A stretch of DNA of 18,370 bases from Bacteroidota bacterium (GCA_023429265.1 JAEYVS010000034.1:1-18370); one strand, 5' to 3'. Positions 1 through 7,978 are shown, numbered from the stretch's first letter. The notes: generated by a model from the letters alone, not told the origin. Numbers and translations are program-made.

Positions 1-1301
1 TTATTAAACGCAGTTTGTCGGAGCAAATGTCTTACGTGTTTCAGCAGGCTTTCTTTGAGTTTACCAATAAGCTAACTACTCAAAATGTAGCTCATTACCA
101 TGAACTCGGAAAAAGCTTTCTTTCGCATAGAGTAATAGAGATAGATAAAAGATTTGCTCAGCTGTGCAACCATTTCGACTTTTTGAAACTTGCCACGCCG
201 ATAAATGAAGCCCAGGCCCGACGTGATTTTCAGCGAAAGAAATATGATAAAGAGCCGGTTTTCTTTTACCGTCCTGTTCCATTTGACCCTACGGATTTTA
301 AAAAGGAGTTATGGAATATCCCCCTTGAAGAAATAGAAGACCCGGCAATTTCCCAACTCTTTTATGAGAAAAGGGAAGAGCTCGACATCAAGGTATCGAT
401 GCTTGATCATCTGGACACACCCTGGTTTCATTACGGCAGTATGCAACTATATGGAGTTGTGGGACCGAGATTGAGTAAGCTATCATCAAGACTATTGTCT
501 GTAATTCCTCCTCATACCGGCAGAGCAAGAAAGGGTTATGTGAGCGCTGCTAAATTCAGGGAAACTGCTTTACAGGAGATTCAGAGATACAAAGAGCAGT
601 ATAAGCCCTTTCTCGCAATGGCTGAAATCAGTGAAGATATGTATTCGGGATTGATGGTGAGTCAGTCAAAGCTACAGATAGGAAAGGAATTCCGTGTGCC
701 TCAATACCGTGTTGACGCGCTTTTACAGCACGAAGTAGGGACGCATCTTGTTACTTACTTTAACGGGCTTGCCCAACCCTTCTCCCTACTTCATATTGGT
801 TTTGCAGGATATGATGAATTACAGGAAGGTCTTGCTGTACTTGCGGAATTTCTTGTGGACGGATTGAGCCCATCGAGGCTTCGTATGCTGGCAGGTCGGG
901 TAAAGGCAGCTGAGTATATGATCGATGGAGCGGGTTTCGTCGATACATTTAACATATTGGTAAAGGACTATGGATTTTCTAAGTCCATGGCTTTTACGTT
1001 AGTTATGCGGATTTACCGTGGAGGCGGGTTAACAAAAGATATTATATATTTAAGAGGATTATTGGAAATTCTTGAGTATATTAAATCCGGCGGAAATTTA
1101 GAGCCGTTGTATGTGGGAAAAATTTCTTATGCCCACATACCAATAATTAATGAGCTGCAGTTAAGAGGTATTCTCAAGCCCGCGCCGGTAGTGCCGGAAT
1201 TTTTTAGCAGAGAAAGTACTTCAAAAAATCTTGAAAAACTTAAAAAAGCATTTTCTCTGGTCAGCTATGCTGAGAAAGAGGTGAAAAAACAAAAAAGCTA
1301 A
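1..1301 (+). CDS. DUF1704 / QEGLA-motif metallopeptidase-like protein, 5' partial
   Basis: Likely zinc-dependent carboxypeptidase of the DUF1704 ('flavohemoglobin expression-modulating QEGLA motif') family, whose eukaryotic relatives (MATCAP) remove the C-terminal tyrosine of tubulin. The bacterial substrate is unknown. Counting from the TTG at 15, an HEVGTH motif lies at residues 239-244 (HExxxH type; metal ligands H239 and H244, catalytic E240). The name-giving QEGLA lies at 270-274, where E271 is the probable third ligand (inferred). The protein has no signal peptide or membrane segment and looks cytoplasmic. The reading frame is open to the left edge, with in-frame codons before the TTG, and family members I recall in related phyla are clearly longer. 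The gene therefore very probably begins outside the window and the TTG is not a real start. The stop lies 6 bases before the ATP-grasp ligase gene, so the two are almost certainly co-transcribed. Family call is firm; function is not. Confidence 0.88.
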   Translation, partial: IKRSLSEQMSYVFQQAFFEFTNKLTTQNVAHYHELGKSFLSHRVIEIDKRFAQLCNHFDFLKLATPINEAQARRDFQRKKYDKEPVFFYRPVPFDPTDFKKELWNIPLEEIEDPAISQLFYEKREELDIKVSMLDHLDTPWFHYGSMQLYGVVGPRLSKLSSRLLSVIPPHTGRARKGYVSAAKFRETALQEIQRYKEQYKPFLAMAEISEDMYSGLMVSQSKLQIGKEFRVPQYRVDALLQHEVGTHLVTYFNGLAQPFSLLHIGFAGYDELQEGLAVLAEFLVDGLSPSRLRMLAGRVKAAEYMIDGAGFVDTFNILVKDYGFSKSMAFTLVMRIYRGGGLTKDIIYLRGLLEILEYIKSGGNLEPLYVGKISYAHIPIINELQLRGILKPAPVVPEFFSRESTSKNLEKLKKAFSLVSYAEKEVKKQKS

Positions 1302-1307
1302 CAATTA

Positions 1308-2354
1308 ATGAAAATAGGATTTGTTGTAAACAGACTTGAGACGGAGCAAGCAGGTTATACCACCATAAGGCTGGCTGTTGCTGCAATTAGTCTCGGACAT
1401 AAAGTATCGATAATGAGTGTGGGGGATTTTTCTTACGCTGATGATGAATGTGTTTACGCGAGCGCGTATAACGCGACTAAAAAATCAGCTGCAACTCCGG
1501 CTTCGCTCGTCAAGGCAATCCGCGCAAAAAATTCCAAAAGGACTAAAATAAAAGTAGATGATCTTGATGTATTGCTTTTAAGAAATGATCCCGCGGAAGA
1601 TGTAGCGCGTCCGTGGGCACAGTTTGCGGGAGTAAATTTCGGGAAGCTATTGATCAAAAAAGGCGTCATTGTGCTCAATGATCCAAACGGTCTTGCAAAG
1701 GCTTTTAATAAAACTTATTTTCAAACATTCCCTGAAGCCGTGAGGCCGAGAACCATAATATCCAGGGATGCACGTGAAATCAAGAATTTCTTCAAGGAGG
1801 AAGGCGGAAGAATAGTTTTAAAGCCTTTGCAGGGATCGGGAGGTCAAAATGTTTTTCTCGTAAAGAAGAAGGATCTTTCAAACCTGAATCAAATGATAGA
1901 GGCAATATGCAGAGATGGCTATGCGGTTGCTCAGCAGTATCTTCCCAAAGCGACGGAACACGGGGATATCAGACTTTTTGTAATGAATGGTAAGCCTCTA
2001 AGATATAAAGGTAAGTATGCTGCATTTCGCAGAGCCCAGACAAGTGGTGATATGAGAAGCAACATCAGCGCGGGAGGTAAGATTTACCCTGTGAAAGTAA
2101 ATGATGAGATGCTTGAGCTTGCTGAGATAGTAAGGCCCAAGCTTATTGAAGACGGAATGTTTTTGGTAGGTCTGGACATAGTGGGGGATATGCTTATGGA
2201 GGTGAATGTCTTTAGCCCGGGCGGGCTTGGCAGCGCGCAAAAACTGGAAGGAGTGAATTTTTCGCACGCAGTCATACAGGCATTAGAAGATAAAGTAAGA
2301 TATATGAAGCATTATGATCATCAACTCGGAAATCTGGAATTAGCGACATTGTAA
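1308..2354 (+). CDS. ATP-grasp ligase of the glutathione synthetase (GshB)/RimK type
   Basis: Predicted ATP-dependent carboxylate-amine ligase that joins an amino group to an acyl-phosphate. It has 348 residues; bacterial GshB has about 315. An N-terminal pre-ATP-grasp domain covers roughly 1-120. The ATP-grasp fold follows, with K172 and the GSGG loop at 176-179 for nucleotide binding, GDIRLF at 219-224, RSNISAGG at 250-257 and the metal-binding GLDIVGD...MEVN stretch (D290, E298, N300). The order and wording of these motifs closely follow E. coli GshB. The usual GshA partner is not in view. The gene instead sits 6 bases behind a DUF1704 peptidase gene, so glutathione synthesis cannot be assumed. 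Alternatives are a peptide or amino-acid ligase acting on a small molecule or a protein tail. The fold and chemistry are confident; the substrate is unknown. The ATG at 1308 has no Shine-Dalgarno sequence. Confidence 0.85.
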   Translation: MKIGFVVNRLETEQAGYTTIRLAVAAISLGHKVSIMSVGDFSYADDECVYASAYNATKKSAATPASLVKAIRAKNSKRTKIKVDDLDVLLLRNDPAEDVARPWAQFAGVNFGKLLIKKGVIVLNDPNGLAKAFNKTYFQTFPEAVRPRTIISRDAREIKNFFKEEGGRIVLKPLQGSGGQNVFLVKKKDLSNLNQMIEAICRDGYAVAQQYLPKATEHGDIRLFVMNGKPLRYKGKYAAFRRAQTSGDMRSNISAGGKIYPVKVNDEMLELAEIVRPKLIEDGMFLVGLDIVGDMLMEVNVFSPGGLGSAQKLEGVNFSHAVIQALEDKVRYMKHYDHQLGNLELATL

Positions 2355-2376
2355 CTAATGTAATTTAACCGGTTAT

Positions 2377-3411
2377 ATGAATGTAGGAATTTTAACAAGC
2401 GGCGGTGATTGTCCCGGCTTAAACGCTGTCATCAGAGCCGCTGTGAGAAAAGCTCTCAGGATAGACTTTAAAGCATATGGCATATATGGCGGCTTTAAGG
2501 GTATCATAGATGGAAAATACAAAGAGCTGACCTTGAATGATGTAAGCGGAATTATCAACCGCGGAGGAACAATAATAGGGTCTTCACGCTACAGTCCATT
2601 TGAAGAAGAAGGCGGCAAAGAATTGCTTATAAAGAAAATGGAGGAATCACCACTCGATGCAATAATTTGTGTTGGTGGGGAAGGTTCAATGCACGTAGCT
2701 CAGTTCGCGCACGAGGCAGGAATAAAGATCGTCGGAGTTCCCAAAACGATCGATAATGACATTTACGGGACAGATTATTCATTTGGATTTGATACTGCTG
2801 TAAATATAGCCACTGAAGCTGTTGACCGGCTTCACACTACCGCCGAATCTCATCACCGCATTATGGTGCTCGAAGTGATGGGAAGGCATGCGGGCTGGAT
2901 CGCTCTCTATTCCGGAATTGCCGGTGGCGCTGATGCCATAGTCATCCCGGAAAAGAAAATAACAATTGACAGCATAGTAAACGTCATTAAAAGCAGGGCT
3001 GATAGAGGAAAGCTCTTTTCTATCATTGTAATTGCAGAGGGAGCTGAATTTATTATGGACGAGCTCAAGGATCAGTATGATACACACGATAAATTTGATG
3101 ACTTCGGACGTAAAAGGCTTGGAGGTGTCGGGAATTATCTTGCTGAGGAACTGGAAAAAAGATGCGGTTTTGAGACACGCGCTACCATACTGGGGTATGT
3201 GCAGCGGGGCGGTATGCCCACAGCATTTGACCGAATGCTGGGTACAAGGTTTGGCGTTTACGCTATGAGAATGGTGCAGGAGGAAAAATTCGGGCATATG
3301 GCGGCACTTAAAGGAAGCGTGATCGATGACATCCCGATTAAAGAAGCTATCAGTCAGCTGAAAACAGTTGACCTTAATATCTATAAAACAGCTGAGGTTT
3401 TCTTTAAGTAA
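2377..3411 (+). CDS. pfkA: 6-phosphofructokinase, group III type
   Basis: Phosphorylates fructose 6-phosphate to fructose 1,6-bisphosphate, the committed step of glycolysis, in the cytoplasm. It is 344 residues long, typical of group III enzymes. Visible motifs are the nucleotide loop GGDCPGLNAV (9-18), GGTIIGSSR (63-71), GGEGS (100-104), PKTIDND (122-128) with catalytic D126, and EVMGRHAGW (166-174). The residue matching E. coli G104, which separates ATP enzymes (Gly) from pyrophosphate enzymes (Asp), is G103, so ATP use is predicted. The position matching E. coli G124 is K123, common to pyrophosphate enzymes and group III enzymes. The C-terminus (LKTVD...VFF) also has the group III pattern. 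The ligase gene ends 22 bases upstream and the permease starts 12 bases downstream. Identity is secure; the phosphoryl donor is inferred from a single residue. Confidence 0.95.
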   Translation: MNVGILTSGGDCPGLNAVIRAAVRKALRIDFKAYGIYGGFKGIIDGKYKELTLNDVSGIINRGGTIIGSSRYSPFEEEGGKELLIKKMEESPLDAIICVGGEGSMHVAQFAHEAGIKIVGVPKTIDNDIYGTDYSFGFDTAVNIATEAVDRLHTTAESHHRIMVLEVMGRHAGWIALYSGIAGGADAIVIPEKKITIDSIVNVIKSRADRGKLFSIIVIAEGAEFIMDELKDQYDTHDKFDDFGRKRLGGVGNYLAEELEKRCGFETRATILGYVQRGGMPTAFDRMLGTRFGVYAMRMVQEEKFGHMAALKGSVIDDIPIKEAISQLKTVDLNIYKTAEVFFK

Positions 3412-3423
3412 TCTTTTACTCTC

Positions 3424-4860
3424 ATGGCAAAAGCAATTCTGGAGGAAGAGATACATTCGAGCGGTCTGATGAGGAAGCTTGGATTGTACACTGCGTTCCT
3501 TGTTGTAATGAGTTCGATGATAGGTTCGGGTATCTTTAAAAAGACAGCTCCCATGGCTGTCGAACTGGATTCAGCGGGGATACTTCTTATATGCTGGCTT
3601 GTTGCGGGTTTTATTACCTTAATGGGTGCTGCCACAAATGCAGAGGTTGCAGGCCTGATTGCAGAACCGGGTGGTCAGTATGTTTATTTTAAGGAAATGT
3701 ACGGCAGACCGTTTGCTTTCCTGTACGGCTGGTCCTGCTTCTCAGTGATCCAATCGGCTTCAATTGCTTCCATCGGTTATGTATTCGCGGAGTCAGTGAA
3801 TGCCATCATAATGCTACCCACGCTCAATGAAAGTTTATCCAGCTTCTCCATTCTGGGAATATTCTATCCTCTGGATAATTTCGGAGTAAAAGCTCTTACC
3901 ATACTAACCATAATCTTTTTAACCACGGCTAATTATCTCGGAGTTGTTTTCGGGGGGTACATTAATAACACATTTACAATTCTGAAGGTAACGGGGATTC
4001 TTTTAATTATTGTATTAGGCTTGACAATTAGCGGCGGCAGTACTGAAAATATCACTCCATTAATGGAAAATCCCAATGCAGAATATGGGACATCTTTGGG
4101 ACTATTCGGGGCATTTTTTGCCGCAATGTTAGGTGCATTTTGGGCTTATGACGGGTGGAATAATATAGGCTACCTCGGTGGTGAAGTAAAAAACGCCAAG
4201 AAAAACATACCCATTGCCCTGTTTGGTGGTGTGAGCGTTGTGATTATTATCTATATGCTTACAAACTTTGTTTTCCTCTATGTAATGCCTGTAAATGAGA
4301 TAATTAGCATCGCAAAAATTCAGAATAGTATTATTGGTGTAGAGGTAATGAGGAAATTTTTAGGTGATGGCGGAGCCTTTTTTATATCTGTTTTGATAAT
4401 GGTTTCCACATTTGGAACAACTAACGGTACGATACTTGCATCATCCAGAATATACTTTGCAATGGCGCGTGACAGGTTATTCTTTAAATCTGCTGCTGAT
4501 TGTCACCCGAAATTTAAGACTCCTTACAGGTCATTGCTTATTCAGGGAGCCTGGGCGTGTTTGTTGGTTCTATCCGGTAGTTTTGATCAATTGACAGACA
4601 TGCTTATTTTTGCTTCATTTATTTTTTATGGAGCAGGAGCTTTTGGGGTGTTTGTGTTGAGGAAGAAGATGAAGGACGATCACAGACCTTACAAAGTGTG
4701 GGGATACCCTTATATTCCGGCTATTTTTGTGTTATTCTGTATTACGCTTGTAGTTGTTACAATTATTCAAAATCCGCGTGACGCAGGAATAGGACTATTG
4801 CTTGTATTAATAGGGATCCCATTTTACATATTCTGGAATAAGTCCGGCAAGAAGCTATAA
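3424..4860 (+). CDS. APC-superfamily amino acid permease (LAT-like)
   Basis: Inner-membrane amino acid transporter, either an exchanger or a proton/sodium symporter, of the amino acid-polyamine-organocation superfamily. Its 478 residues form about 12 hydrophobic segments. The first (about 21-38) contains the broken-helix substrate motif GSGIF (34-38), typical of LeuT-fold APC carriers. The middle segment around FWAYDGWNN and the following GEVKNAKKNIP loop are typical of the LAT/SteT branch, as is the TNGTILASSR segment further on. The lysine-rich C-terminus is cytoplasmic. The specific amino acid cannot be read from the sequence. The gene starts 12 bases after pfkA and ends 6 bases before the histidine kinase gene, so it is probably part of the same transcript. 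A link to the upstream amino-acid ligase or the downstream sensor is possible but unproven. Confidence 0.9.
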   Translation: MAKAILEEEIHSSGLMRKLGLYTAFLVVMSSMIGSGIFKKTAPMAVELDSAGILLICWLVAGFITLMGAATNAEVAGLIAEPGGQYVYFKEMYGRPFAFLYGWSCFSVIQSASIASIGYVFAESVNAIIMLPTLNESLSSFSILGIFYPLDNFGVKALTILTIIFLTTANYLGVVFGGYINNTFTILKVTGILLIIVLGLTISGGSTENITPLMENPNAEYGTSLGLFGAFFAAMLGAFWAYDGWNNIGYLGGEVKNAKKNIPIALFGGVSVVIIIYMLTNFVFLYVMPVNEIISIAKIQNSIIGVEVMRKFLGDGGAFFISVLIMVSTFGTTNGTILASSRIYFAMARDRLFFKSAADCHPKFKTPYRSLLIQGAWACLLVLSGSFDQLTDMLIFASFIFYGAGAFGVFVLRKKMKDDHRPYKVWGYPYIPAIFVLFCITLVVVTIIQNPRDAGIGLLLVLIGIPFYIFWNKSGKKL

Positions 4861-4866
4861 TACTAT

Positions 4867-6843
4867 ATGAGATTTGACATATACAAACTTCAGAGATTCA
4901 ATTTTGTTCTTGATACTGTAAGTGAAGGCTGGTGGGATAATAATTTCGAAACTCAGCAGGTTTACTGGAGCGAGAATTTATTTAAAATGCTGGGGTATGA
5001 CCGTAAGGAAGATTTTATTACAATGGAGATCTTTCTTACCTATGTTCATCCTGATGATTCAGAATCACTTGCCGTTGAGTTTGAAAGATGTGTAAAAGAA
5101 GATATTCCATTTGAGTATGAGCTTAGACTAAGACATGCAAATGGGAAATACATTACCTGCATCACAAGAGCTAAAGGATATTATGACGATAATGGCAAGG
5201 TCATTGGTTATGCAGGCCTGGTAACCGACCTGACTGAAAGGGTCAGGCAGGAAACGCTGTTAAGAGAAAGCAATCTACGGCTCGAATATTTAAATAAATT
5301 TGGCAAAGCATTATCAAGCCAGCATAAAGTTGAAGAGATAGTTAATGAAGTTACTGATGTAGCCACAAAAGCTTCAGGCGCAGAGTTTGGAGCATTTTTT
5401 TATAATATGGTCGATGAGAAAGGCGAATCATATACATTGTATAAGGTGTCCGGAGTCCCGGTTGAAAAGTTTTCTCATTTTCCAATGCCTAGAAATACCG
5501 AAGTATTTGCTCCTACCTTTACCGGTGAAGGTACAGTGATATCAGATGACATTACAAAAGATCCCAGATATGGAAAAAGTGAACCTTACCACGGTATGCC
5601 TCCCGGGCATTTGCCCGTGAAAAGCTATCTTGCCGTACCCGTTATACTGTCTGACGGGGAGGTTTTAGGTGGATTATTTTTTGGGCATTCCGAAGAGGGA
5701 GTTTTCAATGATGAAACAGCAGTATTGATAGAAGGTATTGCCTCGCAGGCATCGATCGCCATTGAGAATGCCCGGTTATTTACGGGATTAGAGCTTAGTG
5801 AAGCAAATTTCAGGATGCTGGCGGATTCAATACCAGAAATAGTCGCGATTTTAAATAAAGATGCTAACATAGAATATGTGAATAAAAGATGGTATGAATA
5901 TACCGGATTGACAACGGAGGATCTAAAAGCTAATAAAGGAAGAGAGCGAATCCATCCCGAGGATAAAGATAGATTTTTGAAGAATTATCTAAATTCCTTT
6001 AAGCAAGGCAAAGGGCTCGAAATGGAATTTAGATTTAAAAGGCACGATGGAATTTACAGGTGGCATTTGATAAGAACTGTACCTGTTAAAGATAAGGAAG
6101 GAAATATTGTAAAATGGGTCTCCGCATCCACTGACATAGACGAAAGGAAAAGAGCTGAAAACCGAAAAGATGAGTTCCTGGGGATTGCCAGCCACGAGCT
6201 GAAAACTCCGCTCACCAGCGTCAAAGCGTATATGCAGCTTATCCAGAAAGAAATAGAGAAGAAAAACGATGATAAGCTGGCTCAATATGTAGAGAAGGCA
6301 ACTAACAACATAGATAAGCTCTCTCAGATAATATCTGATCTGCTCGATGTGAGCAGGATACAGTCAGGAATGTTAAAGCTTTCGGTCAGCAGGTTTAATT
6401 TTGATGAGCTGCTGGATGAAGTCACCGAAGGAATGCAATACACATCATATAATCACGAGATTTATCTTAAACAGAAGTCTGGAGCATATGTGGTAGCAGA
6501 CAGAACCAGACTGGAACAGGTTATGATAAATTTCTTATCGAATGCAATCAAATATTCACCCAAAGGCGGTGAAATCATAGTAAGAGCGGATGTGTCGGAA
6601 GGAAAGCTGCATTTTTCGGTGCAGGATTTTGGTATTGGCATTTCCGATGAGAATAAGAAATATGTATTTGATAAGTATTTCAGAGTTCAGGCTCCCGTGG
6701 AGGAGTTTTCAGGTGTTGGCATTGGTTTATTTATCTCAAGCGAGATAATAAAACGTCACAATGGTGAAGTATGGGTGGAAAGTCAGGAGGGAGAAGGGTC
6801 TACTTTTCATTTTAAAATACCATTAATAAGCGATTATGGGTAA
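4867..6843 (+). CDS. Soluble hybrid-sensor histidine kinase, PAS-GAF-PAS-HisKA-HATPase
   Basis: Sensor kinase of a two-component system, 658 residues. Domains in order are: PAS with PAC tail (about 10-125), GAF (about 145-300), second PAS with PAC (about 312-430), HisKA dimerisation domain with phospho-acceptor H443 in SHELKTPLTS, and HATPase (about 545-655). The HATPase shows an N box (N555, N559), a G1 box DFGIG (from D587) and a G2 box GVGIGLF (616-622). No transmembrane segment or signal peptide is visible, so it should sense a cytoplasmic cue such as redox, a small ligand or light. The ligand is not predictable, and the GAF domain has no obvious bilin-binding cysteine motif that I recognise. 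It starts 6 bases after the permease stop. Its end overlaps the response regulator by 8 bases, a strong sign that the two are partners. Despite its many sensor domains it has no receiver domain of its own. Confidence 0.93.
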   Translation: MRFDIYKLQRFNFVLDTVSEGWWDNNFETQQVYWSENLFKMLGYDRKEDFITMEIFLTYVHPDDSESLAVEFERCVKEDIPFEYELRLRHANGKYITCITRAKGYYDDNGKVIGYAGLVTDLTERVRQETLLRESNLRLEYLNKFGKALSSQHKVEEIVNEVTDVATKASGAEFGAFFYNMVDEKGESYTLYKVSGVPVEKFSHFPMPRNTEVFAPTFTGEGTVISDDITKDPRYGKSEPYHGMPPGHLPVKSYLAVPVILSDGEVLGGLFFGHSEEGVFNDETAVLIEGIASQASIAIENARLFTGLELSEANFRMLADSIPEIVAILNKDANIEYVNKRWYEYTGLTTEDLKANKGRERIHPEDKDRFLKNYLNSFKQGKGLEMEFRFKRHDGIYRWHLIRTVPVKDKEGNIVKWVSASTDIDERKRAENRKDEFLGIASHELKTPLTSVKAYMQLIQKEIEKKNDDKLAQYVEKATNNIDKLSQIISDLLDVSRIQSGMLKLSVSRFNFDELLDEVTEGMQYTSYNHEIYLKQKSGAYVVADRTRLEQVMINFLSNAIKYSPKGGEIIVRADVSEGKLHFSVQDFGIGISDENKKYVFDKYFRVQAPVEEFSGVGIGLFISSEIIKRHNGEVWVESQEGEGSTFHFKIPLISDYG

Positions 6844-7195
6844 GAAAATACTGATTTGCGATGATGACAGGGATATTGTAGAGGTTACCTCCCTTATCCT
6901 GAGAGACGATGGATATGAGGTAAAAGCTGTTTACACTAGCGATAATATACTTGAGGAAGTGAAGGAATATACTCCTGATCTTGTTCTAATGGATCTACGT
7001 GTTCCCAGAAAAGGGGGCGAGGAGGCTACCAAAGAGATAAAACAGGACAAAAAAACCCGGGAAATACCCATTCTGGTATTTTCGGCAAATCACGAGGCTG
7101 TTAAAATCTCAAAAGAGATAGGAGCGGATGGATTTGTCAGCAAGCCTTATGATATCGACATATTTTTGGAGATTATCAAGCATAGCATAAAATGA
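6836..7195 (+). CDS. Single-domain response regulator (CheY-like receiver)
   Basis: Stand-alone receiver protein of 119 residues that should accept a phosphoryl group from the overlapping histidine kinase. The acidic pocket is D9-D10-D11, the phospho-acceptor is D53 in LVLMDLRVP, the switch serine is S83 in VFSAN, and the conserved lysine is K103 in SKPYD. There is no DNA-binding, enzymatic or other output domain; the protein ends right after the last receiver helix. Output must therefore pass through protein contact or a phosphorelay to a partner encoded elsewhere. The ATG lies inside the last three codons of the kinase gene, in another frame, which suggests translational coupling and matched amounts. 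The pair is probably the end of the transcript, because a hairpin follows 10 bases downstream. Confidence 0.93.
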   Translation: MGKKILICDDDRDIVEVTSLILRDDGYEVKAVYTSDNILEEVKEYTPDLVLMDLRVPRKGGEEATKEIKQDKKTREIPILVFSANHEAVKISKEIGADGFVSKPYDIDIFLEIIKHSIK

Positions 7196-7204
7196 TTTAA
7201 GGCT

Positions 7205-7226
7205 TGTAAATCTTATGAGATTTACA
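7205..7226. repeat. Perfect 9-bp inverted repeat with 4-base loop after the response regulator gene
   Basis: TGTAAATCT (7205-7213) and AGATTTACA (7218-7226) are exact reverse complements around the loop TATG. The element lies 10 bases after the response regulator stop and about 100 bases before tal. The stem is AT-rich and is not followed by a clean run of T, so it is a weak candidate for an intrinsic terminator. A dyad operator for a regulator, or an RNA 3'-end stabiliser, is equally possible. It marks a likely boundary between transcription units. Confidence 0.5.
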
Positions 7227-7295
7227 TCTGAGATTATTCTTAAAATTCAATTCATAATTTTCCTGCCTTTCTAAAAAACATTAGTTTAGGTATTT

Positions 7296-7303
7296 TACCT
7301 CTG
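7296..7303 (+). promoter_or_regulatory. Candidate Bacteroidota-type -7 element upstream of tal
   Basis: TACCTCTG differs by one base from the Bacteroidota -7 consensus TAnnTTTG and lies 24 bases before the tal start codon, inside the only sizeable gap in this region. No convincing TTTG at the -33 position is visible, so this is a weak call resting mostly on position. Confidence 0.25.
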
Positions 7304-7327
7304 TAGCAAAAACAAATCAATATTATC

Positions 7328-7978
7328 ATGAAAATTTTCATAGACTCTGCAAATCTTGACGAAATCAGGGAAGCTGCCGATATGGGTGTACTTGACGGTG
7401 TGACAACGAATCCTTCACTTGTTTCAAAAGAAGGGCATAAGGATTTTCGCACGATGCTTGAAAAGATATGTGAGATAGTGGACGGTGATATCAGCGCAGA
7501 AGTTATTTCTACCAATGCTGATGAGATTGTAAAAGAAGGACAGGAGCTTGCAAAGATTCACGATAATATAGTGGTCAAAGTCCCACTAATAACCGAAGGT
7601 TTGAAAGCAGTCAGAAGATTAGCGGACGAAGGTATCAGAACCAATGTTACATTATGCTTTTCTCCATCACAGGCATTGCTTGCCGCTAAAGCCGGCGCGT
7701 ATATTATAAGTCCTTTTGTAGGCAGGCTCGATGACATCTCCCAGGACGGTATGACATTGATTTCACAGATAATTACGATCTATGATAATTATGGGTATGA
7801 TACACAGGTACTGGTAGCATCCATCAGGCATCCCATCCATTTTGTTGAGTCGGCTATGCTCGGAGCGGATATATCCACGCTTCCATTTAAAGTAATAAAG
7901 CAGCTAGCAAAGCACCCGCTTACTGACTCAGGACTTGAGAGCTTCTTAAGTGACTGGAAAAAACTCGAAGAAAAATGA
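7328..7978 (+). CDS. tal: Transaldolase, small FSA/TalC-type
   Basis: Transfers a dihydroxyacetone unit between sugar phosphates in the non-oxidative pentose phosphate pathway, through a Schiff base on a lysine. At 216 residues it belongs to the short transaldolase/fructose-6-phosphate aldolase family. Family landmarks are the start KIFIDSANL, the GVTTNPSLV motif (24-32) and the Schiff-base lysine K84 in IVVKVP. The residue matching Y131 of E. coli fructose-6-phosphate aldolase (motif APYV) is F130 here (SPFVGRLDD). Phenylalanine at this place is what true transaldolases carry, so transaldolase activity is favoured over aldolase. The ATG at 7328 follows a 132-base gap with a candidate promoter. 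The stop TGA shares four bases (ATGA) with the hicB start codon. Family identity is firm; the choice between the two activities is an inference from one residue. Confidence 0.92.
   Translation: MKIFIDSANLDEIREAADMGVLDGVTTNPSLVSKEGHKDFRTMLEKICEIVDGDISAEVISTNADEIVKEGQELAKIHDNIVVKVPLITEGLKAVRRLADEGIRTNVTLCFSPSQALLAAKAGAYIISPFVGRLDDISQDGMTLISQIITIYDNYGYDTQVLVASIRHPIHFVESAMLGADISTLPFKVIKQLAKHPLTDSGLESFLSDWKKLEEK

Noticed and set aside
15..17. TTG as the start codon of the DUF1704 gene
   Set aside because: The frame stays open to the left edge and the family is usually longer, so this is most likely an internal leucine codon.
3032..3268. A 78-codon plus-strand frame inside pfkA
   Set aside because: Out-of-frame shadow of pfkA with no family resemblance and no start context.
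2779..3456. A 225-codon open frame on the minus strand, opposite pfkA
   Set aside because: It lies entirely over a well-conserved phosphofructokinase gene, its translation has no recognisable domain, and its composition is that of a mirrored coding frame.
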